Part shown: one piece after another, positions 6,989 to 13,177 of the stretch
Layout: every line of letters begins with the position of its first letter
How positions within the stretch are numbered: position 1 is the stretch's first letter
Assembly (NCBI GenBank): GCA_026770595.1
Contig: MU634332.1
Coordinates: 1 to 13,177, forward strand
Length of the DNA stretch: 13,177 nt
Source: Ochromonadaceae sp. CCMP2298
Lineage: Eukaryota; Sar; Synurophyceae; Ochromonadales; Ochromonadaceae
Direction of reading: 5' to 3'
Notes under the pieces: generated by a model
The model's input: only the letters and a program-made list of their open reading frames with translations
The model's database searches: none
Told to the model about the DNA's origin: nothing
Made by a program: the position numbers and the translations under genes

Positions 6989-9900
6989 TGGGTGTGGGTG
7001 TGTGAGGGGCAGACAGGGGGCAGATAGGGATGAGGGTGGAGGGTAGAAGGCGCATGGGTGAGGAGGCAGCAGATTAGCGCATAGCGCATTGCGTATTGCG
7101 TATAGCGCATAGCATATGGCATATAGTGTATAACGTATAAGCGTATAACGTATAGTATTTAGTGTGTAGCGCACTAGTCAGGGGCTTACCTGACAGGGTG
7201 CAGGGCAGGGTGAAGCACAGCGCGGCGTTGAGCAGCTCCAGCAGGCAGAAAATCACCACTGCATGGTTCACAGCTAGGGGTAGCTCGTAGACGGCCAGCT
7301 GCATGAGTGTGACGGAGCTGAGCACGTCCAGGGCCCCCTCCATCTGCGTGACGGAGACCACCATGATGATGGAGGGGTCGTGGATGGCCTAAGAGGGGTG
7401 TGAGGGGGGGGGGGTATGAGGGGGGGGCAATGTAAGTAAACGTAGGGTAGAGTGCAGTGAGTGCAGAGTGCAGAATTCAGAGAGTAGACACGATGCAGCG
7501 TAGTAAACGTTAGCGCATGAGAGCATGAGAGCAAGAGAGCAAGAGAGCAAGAGAGCAAGAGAGCAAGAGAGCAAGAGAGCAAGAGCTGATTGATGCGAGT
7601 ACTAAGCGCAGAAGGCACTTGTACTTGTAACGTACGTGGTAGTTGCCAGGTGCGGCTGTGAACTCTTTTCGGAAGAGCATGAAGGCGATGGACCAGTAGC
7701 CGCTGAAGGCAGCCAGGGGCACGATGCTGCCGATCACCAGCAGCATGGCGGTGTCGTAGCTGTAGGAGCTGGCAGCGAAGTGTTCGTAGTGCAGGTAGGC
7801 GCTGGGCAGGCGGTAGCACAGCAGGCTCAGGCCCAGAGCGGCGCCCATCATGGCCGCCATGCGCCAGGGGAAGTTGAAGAACCCACTGTGCGGCTTGCAG
7901 CAAGCGGTAGGCACGTGTGTGGGCTCGTGCACGTGTGCGTTCTTGGTGTACTTGAAGAACACGATGATGAGCACACAGTCCAGGATTATGTTGGCCACTG
8001 GCCCGTTGGGGTGCATCACGCTGAGCAGCACCACCGAGAGCAGCACGGAGATGAGCAGGTAGGACACGGCGAAGGTCCACCGCAGCGCCTCTAGCTGTAC
8101 GCTGCGCCGGGGGATCTTCACGACCAGGGGCCACTCCAGCAGCTCTCTGGCGTTCCACTCCTTGTTGGTGGTGTTCTGGAAGGAGTAGTAGGCGCCTGCG
8201 AAGGAGGCCAGGAAGAGGTAGTTTTTCAGACACATCTCCTGCTGCAGGGTGTCTAGTTTGCCCTGGCTCCACAGCACTGTGCGCAGGACCGCTGCGTAGA
8301 GATCTGCCACCGCCATGGTCATCGTGATGATGGCGCGCAGACGCAGGCCCTGCAGAGTGCGGTCCACGGTGGCCTGTGGGGCTAGGGCGTAGGGGGCGGT
8401 GACCAACGCGCGGTGCAGGGGGTGCTGTGGGCTGAGGCTGACAGCGTTCATGATGAACATGCGCACTCCCACTGAGAAATACCTGTTGTCATGTGGATGG
8501 GTTTAATAGGTGGGTGTCAGAGAGGGGGGGGGTGATAGATGTCGCATTAAGGGGGTGGGTTTAATAGGTGTCATGAGTGCGTCGTACCAGGCAGCCATGA
8601 GAGTGCGGATGGCGTTGCTGGTGTTGCCGTGCTGCCCGTCTGCGATGAGCTCGTACAAAGTGGAGCCGTCCAGCGCATCCCAGCAGATGGACACCAGCTC
8701 CAGCTCCTAATAGGTTAGGGTTGTAGGGCATGGGAAGTGGGTTATGGGTAGTAGAGTATGGAGTATAGGGTATGGAGTTTAGGGCATAGGGCATAGGGCA
8801 TAGAGCATAAGTCATACATTATACGTACCAGCACTGTTCGCAGCGGATCCAGGCGGTTAGCGGGGCGTATGATGCGGTGCAGGGAGAGCAGCGTGATGCT
8901 GGTGAATCTTAGCACCTGCAGCAGCGTGCCCTTCGTGTAGAACCCGTCTTGGGCGAGGTAGGCGTAGTTGCCAGAGCTGACCGCAGTGAAGACCGCGAAG
9001 GCGAAGCCCTCCAAAATAGCTGCCACGCCCACGCAGAGCACCGCGTTGTCCGGCACGACGTCTGCCTCGTCGCTGGGGGTGCAGATGCCGTTGTTGAATT
9101 CGATGTTTCGCTTCTTGGACAGGTGGGACTTCGTCACCATCAGTCTGGCCGCCACCACCAGCACCACCACGGCCACATTCAAACCAAGCACCACCGTGAA
9201 AGAAATCGTGCCCAGGGCCTTGAAGCCCACCGCCAGCAGCAGGCAGAACTGCGCCGTGTGCAGCAGCAGGAAGACGTACAGCCAGGAGGTGGACATGCAG
9301 GTCTTGTGGTACACCTCGCAGCTGGCGTCCCCCATGCCCAACTTGCGCTGCTGCGATAGCCGGTACTCTCTCTTCTGCTGCAGCGACACGCGCTTCTGCT
9401 GCGAGGTCACGCTGGAAATCGTCTGGGCGCTGTCGCTACTGTCAAAGCGTGTGGAGACGCTGTTGAGTGGGTTCTCTCTCACCAGGTAGGCCCCCCCTTG
9501 AGGCACAGCGTAGGGGTGGTACTCCGCATCTGCCTCGACACCCTCCGCCTCCTCCTCCGCTCTATCGTCAGAGCTGCTGCTGAACGGGTTCAAGTCCTGG
9601 CGAGGACTGCGCTCGCCTTCCTCCGTGTCTCTCTTCAAACTGGATCTGAACGGACTGAAGGGGTTGAGCCGGTCTACCAGGCTGCGGCGGTCCTTCGGCT
9701 CAGGCTCCTCCACAGAGAACGGGTTTCCCGAATTTTCCCCCGAAGACCGCTCTCTGTCAGCATCATAGCTGTCTCTGAAGGGGTTGGACGACTTCTTCGA
9801 CTGCTCCGCTTTCCCTTCGCGCGGGCTGCTGCCCTTTGCAGCCGTGGGCGTATCCACCGGTACCGCGACCGACACTCTTTCCCTAGGCGGGGGGGCGGGT

Positions 9901-10160
9901 TTTCTAGACGGCAGTCGCGAACTGGCGGGGTCGGTAGCTCCCTCCTCGGCCTCCGCGCCTGCTCGCCTCACAGGCGAAGCGGGCGGTCTCGGGGGCGGGG
10001 CGGGCCTCGTGGAGGGGAGGTTGCGCCCAGACATTGTGACGCCTTGCCCTTCTGTCGAGCGGTCCATATGGAGAAGAGGGCTCCGTACGGTTCCACTTGA
10101 CGAGACTGGCCACACTGACAGCAGTGCACAGCCACAACCCTCTGAACAGTTCAAATCCAT
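6293..10160 (-). CDS. Multi-pass membrane protein, duplicated TMEM26-like, with NPF-rich N-terminus
   Basis: Seven exons on the - strand: 10160-8829, 8706-8588, 8482-7636, 7388-7190, 6953-6739, 6589-6530, 6382-6293, giving 953 aa. All exon joins keep phase (0, 2, 0, 1, 0, 0); donors are GTACGT, GTACGA, GTACGT, GTAAGC, GTAACA and GTAGGT. Residues 1-285 are hydrophilic and disordered, with Pro-rich stretches (APPPRPP, PAPPPRE) and four NPF tripeptides (126, 146, 166, 191) that in other proteins bind EH-domain endocytic adaptors. Hydrophobic segments start near 291 (WLYVFLLLHTAQFCLLLAVG) and continue to about 880, at least ten in all. Two halves look related: ALD motifs at 455 and 785, LRTVLW at 550 and 863. 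The pattern recalls TMEM26 family proteins, from memory, so the family call is tentative. The start could also be ATG 10067 or 10034 (Met32 or Met43); the first ATG has G at -3 and +4. Function unknown; a trafficked surface or endosomal membrane protein is an inference. Confidence 0.75.
6487..6504. repeat. 18-nt perfect palindrome in intron 6 of the membrane-protein gene
   Basis: ATAAAAGACGTCTTTTAT is its own reverse complement, centred on GACGTC, the core of a CRE-like bZIP site. It lies within the AT-rich last intron of the - strand gene. It could be a dimer-binding site or an RNA hairpin; the context supports neither over chance beyond its perfect symmetry. Confidence 0.7.
6959..7007 (-). 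repeat. TG/CA dinucleotide array before the exon 5 acceptor
   Basis: About thirteen TG units on the + strand, followed by GGGTGT variants. On the coding (-) strand this is a CA/CCCACA tract leading directly into the CCCAG acceptor at 6954. It fills the acceptor-proximal part of the 236-nt fourth intron. Confidence 0.85.
7075..7170 (-). repeat. Degenerate GCGTAT/GCATAG minisatellite in intron 4
   Basis: A run of related short units (GCGCATA, GCGTATT, GCATATG, ACGTATA and similar) spans about 95 nt near the donor end of intron 4. The units are divergent but share an alternating purine-pyrimidine pattern. Open frames here, rich in Tyr, Ala, Ile and Arg, are artefacts of the repeat. Confidence 0.7.
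7517..7586 (-). repeat. Octamer tandem array (AAGAGAGC) in intron 3
   Basis: Two ATGAGAGC units are followed by six perfect AAGAGAGC units (7533-7580) and a partial one, in the 247-nt intron between exons 3 and 4. On the coding strand this reads GCTCTCTT repeated. The exon frame runs through it as Ser-Cys-Ser-Leu-Ala-Leu repeats, which looks like protein but starts after a good GTACGT donor at 7635 and joins no downstream exon. Confidence 0.9.
8711..8810 (-). repeat. TAGGGCA-type heptamer repeats filling intron 1
   Basis: Three perfect AGGGCAT heptamers (8781-8801) sit within a longer run of diverged GGTATGG/GAGTATA/GGGCATA units that fills nearly all of the 122-nt first intron of the membrane-protein gene. 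On the coding strand the tract reads TATGCCC repeats leading to the ATTAG acceptor at 8707. Confidence 0.8.
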
Positions 10161-10372
10161 CTCCGTGAGGGCCCCTTGCTATGAAGATATTTCCCTAATA
10201 TCAAAAAACTACCACCGAAAGAGTGGCGCCTTGCTTAGTGCCCAGGTCAATTATCGCGCATACTATAATGTGACACATTTTGGATTTTTTTGGCACCCAA
10301 AATCCCCCCAAATCCATCCGAATGTGGATGTATTGGATATTGTCTCGATCTGATTGAATGGAGAGTTGGAAT

Positions 10373-10540
10373 CATAAGATCACAGACCTTTCATCTACCA
10401 TCTACCATCTGTCAAAAACTAGAACAATCGCCACTCCTAAGAATGCGCATAAAAATAGCGGTATGTGTGACGAATTGTGTGACGTTGGTCCTCGTCGGTG
10501 CCGGAAGAACAAATGACTGCAATACGACTTTCGGCGTTAA
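10373..10540 (-). repeat. Dispersed inverted repeat, copy B (sense to the perilipin-like gene 3' region)
   Basis: 168 nt, inverted relative to copy A at 5962-6121 and about 94% identical in the aligned parts by eye. It begins about 205 nt beyond the stop of the perilipin-like gene, in that gene's sense. The hairpin (10429-10460) is retained: relative to copy A, two C-to-T changes in the sense strand turn C-G pairs into G-U wobbles without breaking the stem. In the opposite sense the same changes would give A-C mismatches. Confidence 0.85.
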
Positions 10541-10549
10541 ATTAAATAG

Positions 10550-10568
10550 CCACACCGTAATGGTGTGG
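10550..10568. repeat. Perfect 7-bp hairpin beside repeat copy B
   Basis: CCACACC (10550-10556) and GGTGTGG (10562-10568) form a seven-pair stem with a five-base loop, ten bases outside repeat copy B. It lies in the 3' region of the - strand perilipin-like gene. Copy A has no counterpart. A role in the RNA is inference. Confidence 0.6.
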
Positions 10569-10618
10569 AGTCAATATACTAAACTTCTTTTCAACTACAC
10601 TAGCGCGGCTGGTGCAGA

Positions 10619-10637
10619 CCCTGTGCCTCAGACAGGG
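10619..10637. repeat. Perfect 6-bp hairpin in the perilipin-like 3' region
   Basis: CCCTGT and ACAGGG flank a seven-base loop, about 110 nt after the - strand stop codon. It differs from the histone 3' stem-loop in both stem and loop. Could be a 3'-UTR structure or chance. Confidence 0.5.
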
Positions 10638-10727
10638 ATTTCAAAACCTCAGTGATCCTTCCCCACATATACCACATGTGAGAAGGGGGCTAGAGAGAGG
10701 GTGGGTTTGTACAATCGAAACTTGGGA

Positions 10728-10739
10728 GGGGGGGGGGGG
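10728..10739 (-). other. C12 tract directly after the perilipin-like stop codon
   Basis: A run of 12 G on the + strand is a run of 12 C in the transcript sense, five bases after the TAA of the perilipin-like gene and followed by more C/T. In animals, C-rich 3'-UTR stretches bind poly(C)-binding proteins and stabilise mRNA. Applying that here is inference. Confidence 0.6.
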
Positions 10740-10744
10740 TTAGC

Positions 10745-11782
10745 TTAGTCAGCTGCGATGGCGTCAACCTGGGCAGAAAACAAGGCAGGGCTGGCAGGGA
10801 CATCGACGAAGGCCGAGACCTTCTCCTCCTTCTCCTCCCGCTCCACTGCGACCTGGGGAGCGGGTGCGCAGGAGCAGTTGCAGTAGATCTTGGCCTCCTC
10901 GAAGGCAGAGGTGCCGATCTCCAGGACCAGCTGCTCTGCACGTGTAACGTAGGGGCCCACGAGGCTGTGCTCCTGCAGATGGCTCTTCACGTTCTGCGCC
11001 TTGAGCAGCAGCGGCTCCAGGTAGGGCTTGGCCTGCACCACGTAGGGCTGGGACACCTCCACCGCGGTAGAGATGTACGGACTGCTGCGCGCCACTGCGT
11101 CGTGCACATAGGGCTGCGCGGTCTTGAGCAGGTAGGTGGCGTGCGTGAAGAGAGCGGAGTAGTAGTGGGCGGCATTGCTCTTCACTGTCTGGTCTGCGTA
11201 CTGGGTCAGCTCAGCCTTCTTGGCCTCCAGAGTCGCGTAGTACGGCTGGTACTTGTCCATGGTGGCGGCGAGCAGCGCGGTGAAGACCTCCTGCGCCTTC
11301 TCGTAGCGGGTCTTGACTGCGGTCGATGCCTCCTCCCCCGCCTGGTTCAGCTGCAGGGCCTTCTCCGCCAGATACTTCAGCACGATCTGCTTGTGCTCCA
11401 CCAGGCTGGAGATGAGCTGGCGAAGCGCCATGCCCAGCTTTCCCCTCAGGGAGTCGAAGCCGTCGTCTAGGCGAATGAACTGGTCGGAGAGCACGCCGTC
11501 TAGCTTGCAGATGAGCTCGCTGGCCTTCTCCAGGTCGAAGACGAGCACGTTGGCCTTGGTCTTGTCCTTGATGTAGCTCGTGAGCGCGGTGATGCCCAGG
11601 ATAGACTGGTCAAAGAGCACTTGGCTGTGCGGGATCGAGGCAGCGGTGGCCTTCACCCATCCGTAGACGAGCATGGAGCTCAGGAACCACGGCTTCTGGG
11701 CGGTCTCGAGCGTGGCGAGGTAAGTCTCGATCTGCGCGGGGCAGGTGGGTGCGGCCTTCTCGGCAGAAGTAGAGGTGGTCAT
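10745..11782 (-). CDS. Amphipathic helical-repeat protein, possible perilipin-like lipid-droplet protein
   Basis: Single exon, 345 aa, from ATG 11782-11780 (A at -3) to TAA 10747-10745. There is no signal peptide or clear transmembrane segment; the protein is almost wholly predicted helix. Residues 222-265 form four consecutive 11-residue units beginning AQPYVHDAVAR, SSPYISTAVEV, SQPYVVQAKPY and LEPLLLKAQNV. Such 11-mer repeats typify lipid-surface amphipathic helices in perilipins, synuclein and exchangeable apolipoproteins. Upstream, ICKLDGVLSDQFIRLDD (91-107) recalls the PAT-domain segment around the conserved Cys-x-x-Leu-Asp-x-Leu of perilipins, and PYV-KPYL spacing recalls the fungal Cap20/Mpl1 type. 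The middle (120-215) would be further helices. A Cys cluster CNCSC (301-305) precedes an acidic/basic stretch (EREEKEEK) and a hydrophobic tail. Alternatives are another lipid-binding helical protein (REF/SRPP-like) or an unrelated coiled protein. Being a gene is near certain; the family call is a hypothesis. Divergent from the FN3 gene. Confidence 0.85.
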   Translation of the reverse strand: MTTSTSAEKAAPTCPAQIETYLATLETAQKPWFLSSMLVYGWVKATAASIPHSQVLFDQSILGITALTSYIKDKTKANVLVFDLEKASELICKLDGVLSDQFIRLDDGFDSLRGKLGMALRQLISSLVEHKQIVLKYLAEKALQLNQAGEEASTAVKTRYEKAQEVFTALLAATMDKYQPYYATLEAKKAELTQYADQTVKSNAAHYYSALFTHATYLLKTAQPYVHDAVARSSPYISTAVEVSQPYVVQAKPYLEPLLLKAQNVKSHLQEHSLVGPYVTRAEQLVLEIGTSAFEEAKIYCNCSCAPAPQVAVEREEKEEKVSAFVDVPASPALFSAQVDAIAAD

Positions 11783-12624
11783 CTTGAAAAGTAAGGGCGG
11801 GTCGGAAGGTCTCCTGTGTGTTTGATTGTGAGTGTAGTTCTAGGATGAAGACCCAACGGAGACTCGGCGACAAGAGCTCCCCTCTCTTCGCGAGGCGGAG
11901 GCGATGATGCTGCACCGGATGGAAATCGAGTCACCAAAATCAACATTTAGACCGCTTCACTGGCAGAGAAATAAAAATAAAATCCAGATAAAATAAATAA
12001 ACCCAGCAATGTTCCTAGAGCTTCCCAAGCTGAAAATTTTGGAGGCAAACGCCTCTTTTTTGTGGAAGAGGCGGAGGGGAATTAGGCCTGCGATCCTGCG
12101 ATCAATACTGAATCAAATTTTTAACTTACTAAAGTACAGCTGTAAGTGTACTCAATTAAAAAGTATCATATTACTGGACTAAAGTGGTATTATAAATACC
12201 TGAATCGATCATGATTAGTCAGTTAAAGTACACCTCTGTGTAGGCGTTGCTAGTCTATTTTATGAGACAAACAAGCGCAAACTGATCAACAAAAGGGGGA
12301 CTCGTTTTGCGGACGGTTAGACCTACGAAGCGAAGTCAAAGAGGAACCGAGTGCGTGTTCTGCTATCCAAGAGGGTTCAAGTCCAGCCTGCTGCAACTGG
12401 GATATCAGATGATGAATGCAGCCTCGCGACCACGTGCTCTCGGCCAGAGGAGGTTGTGACGCCAGTGACCGTGCTCGGCAGGCGTGAGGGGAAAACCGGC
12501 GGGGCGGCATTCAGAATCCGAAATTGCCCACCATGTCCTCAGGGGCTGCGAGACACAGCCGGCAGTAGGTTCCTAGACGTCTTTCCGAACTCCTCAAGCT
12601 TTTCCTTGAAGCGGCTTGCTGATC
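11783..12624. promoter_or_regulatory. Divergent intergenic region between the perilipin-like and FN3 genes
   Basis: 842 nt between two start codons facing outward. 11783-11940 is GC-moderate and probably the perilipin-like 5' UTR and promoter. 11940-12300 is AT-rich, with AAATAAAATA-type runs, an 8-bp hairpin (12050-12073), a repeated TAAAGTACA motif (near 12130 and 12224) and TATAAATA at 12191-12198 on the + strand, a possible TATA element for the FN3 gene. 12300-12624 is GC-richer and probably its 5' UTR. An open frame from 12351 to 12764 lies here but overlaps the FN3 coding sequence in another frame and shows no domain. I see no tRNA or other RNA gene. Confidence 0.45.
12050..12073. repeat. 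Perfect 8-bp hairpin with T-rich loop
   Basis: CGCCTCTT (12050-12057) pairs with AAGAGGCG (12066-12073) across an eight-base TTTTGTGG loop. A second overlapping option pairs GAGGC at 12043-12047 with GCCTC at 12051-12055, which is then followed by six T. It sits in the AT-rich part of the divergent region. It may be a protein-binding inverted repeat; no transcript-level role can be assigned. Confidence 0.55.
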
Positions 12625-13091
12625 ATGGAAGCACTTGCAGCTCTGCAGCTTCAGAGGAGGCAAACCAAGCGCGAAACGTTAGAGAGGGAGGCCTTACAAG
12701 TGGTGGCGGCCCCGCAAACGATGAAGGACCGGAATTCACTCAATCGCATCCTCGGCTTTGCTGACCCTCCCGAGCATGTGTATGCGCTGGCGAAGGACGA
12801 GTCTGCGGCTGTGTGGTGGACCGAGTCGGGAGAGGGGGGAGCAGACGAGAGCATCGTCAGCTGGCAGGTGCAGCGCTTCCGCAGAGACAAGTCCAGGCCC
12901 ACCGAGGACATCTGGCACGCGAAGGGCGTTAACACCTACGATGCGATGCCGAAGAACCAGGTGCTGGTCTACGGACTGTCCAACGACCAGGAGTACCGCT
13001 TCACTGTGGCTGCGGTGAACATCAAGGGACCGGGGGGCATGTCTGACGCCTCCAACGGAGTAATGGTGGAGAAGGCGCTGCCTAACGGATG
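12625..13091 (+). CDS. Fibronectin type III domain protein, first coding exon (partial)
   Basis: ATG 12625-12627 has A at -3 and G at +4. The exon encodes 155 residues plus two bases of codon 156. Residues 1-35 are charged and helical (QRRQTKRETLEREAL). Residues 48-146 fit a fibronectin type III fold: PPEHVYAL at the start, an AAVWWTES strand, SIVSWQVQRFRRD, the family's Leu-x-x-(x)-x-x-Tyr-x-Phe-x-Val-x-Ala core as GLSNDQEYRFTVAAVN, then GPGGMSDAS. FN3 domains are protein-interaction modules; with no signal peptide this copy is probably intracellular. The frame meets TGA at 13093-13095, but that stop lies inside a strong donor, G|GTGAGA, at 13091/13092. Reading ALPNGW just before it matches the start of a WW domain (LPxGW), so I infer that the exon ends at 13091 in phase 2 and the gene continues past the window. 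If not spliced, the product would be 156 aa. Confidence 0.75.
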
Positions 13092-13177
13092 GTGAGACTA
13101 CGGACTACTGGGCACGCGCACCACGAGCAAGCCCTCTTGCGAAGTCTCGTTTCGTCCTCGCCTCACCTCCCCTCACC
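13092..13177 (+). other. Probable start of an intron running off the window
   Basis: GTGAGA at 13092-13097 matches a eukaryotic 5' splice site, and the sequence to the window end becomes C/T-rich and G-poor near its right edge, like the other introns here. No acceptor with a convincing downstream frame is visible before 13177. Confidence 0.5.

Larger units (their letters stand above)
10161..10744. other. Intergenic region between two - strand genes
   Basis: 584 nt holding the 3' region of the perilipin-like gene (right) and the 5' region of the membrane-protein gene (left), both on the - strand. Going leftward from the stop at 10745: a 12-nt homopolymer tract, two perfect short hairpins (10619-10637 and 10550-10568), repeat copy B (10373-10540), then about 210 nt of AT-richer sequence. 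That last part contains ATTTTGG...CCAAAAT inverted half-sites near 10278-10304, which would be promoter-proximal for the membrane-protein gene. No gene is seen. The longer + strand open frames here cross repeat copy B and have no supporting features. Confidence 0.6.

Noticed and set aside
7517-7586. Regular repeats that could suggest a CRISPR or a repeat-containing protein
   Set aside because: The units are contiguous 8-mers without spacers, and the region is an intron of a eukaryotic gene.
7274-8272. 332-codon - strand frame overlapping the membrane-protein exons
   Set aside because: It is a +1 shadow of exon 3, rich in Arg, Gln and His, runs through the octamer repeat and has no hydrophobic pattern; the other frame has the transmembrane segments and splice junctions that keep phase.
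8711-8735. TTAGGG-like telomeric repeat
   Set aside because: Only one TTAGGG is present, in a diverged heptamer run inside an intron between two well-joined exons.
10550-10640. Possible small nuclear RNA gene (ATATACTAAA resembles a U6 segment, with nearby hairpins)
   Set aside because: The remaining conserved U6 positions (ACAGAGA box, AGC triad in order) are absent, and no other snRNA or C/D-box signature fits.
10464-10655. Peptide-like similarity between the two repeat copies (VTLVLVGAGRTNDCNTTF-type reading)
   Set aside because: The shared reading follows from DNA identity. The substitutions in it change amino acids and show no synonymous bias, so there is no evidence of coding.
12371-12385. 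GGTTCAAGTCC, like a tRNA T-arm / Pol III B box (also within 9586-9600 and near 10148)
   Set aside because: The flanking bases do not form a T stem, acceptor stem or anticodon arm; the copies at 9586-9600 and near 10148 lie in coding sequence of the membrane-protein gene.
12351-12764. 137-codon + strand open frame before the FN3 gene
   Set aside because: No recognisable domain, and it overlaps the FN3 coding sequence in another frame. It is more likely 5' UTR.

Overview
The window is nuclear DNA from a eukaryote, most likely a compact-genome microbial eukaryote (alga or other protist). Genes carry GT-AG introns whose exons join in phase, several starts have Kozak-like contexts, and there are no bacterial-style operons or ribosome binding sites. 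Exons are GC-rich and G-rich on their coding strand, whereas intron coding strands are poor in G. I cannot place the lineage more precisely.

Layout, left to right: (1) the last exon of an unidentified + strand gene (29-127). (2) A convergent intronless - strand gene for an inositol-phosphate / 3'-phosphonucleotide phosphatase family enzyme (220-1320). (3) A 317-nt divergent promoter region. (4) A four-exon + strand gene for the small-subunit processome protein NOL6/Nrap/Utp22 (1638-5929, 1240 aa after splicing). (5) A convergent seven-exon - strand gene (6293-10160, 953 aa) for a large multi-pass membrane protein. It has an NPF-motif-rich cytosolic N-terminus and two related TMEM26-like halves. 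(6) A - strand single-exon gene (10745-11782, 345 aa) for an amphipathic helical protein with 11-residue repeats, resembling perilipin-type lipid-droplet proteins. (7) A divergent 842-nt region. (8) The 5' exon of a + strand gene with a fibronectin type III domain, which appears to splice out at 13091 within the first Trp of a putative WW domain.

The genes look like independent housekeeping or cell-surface genes, not a pathway cluster. The most interesting non-coding signal is a roughly 165-nt sequence present twice, at 5962-6121 and, inverted, at 10373-10540. Each copy lies just downstream of a gene (NOL6 and the perilipin-like gene) in the same sense as that gene. Both copies can form a central hairpin, and two substitutions between them keep it paired through G-U wobbles in that sense. 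It could be a shared 3'-UTR element, a short interspersed element, or the long inverted ends of a mobile element around the membrane-protein gene. A second theme is that most introns carry their own, unrelated tandem repeat.

All family assignments come from motif reading and memory of the families. No search, alignment program or folding program was run.
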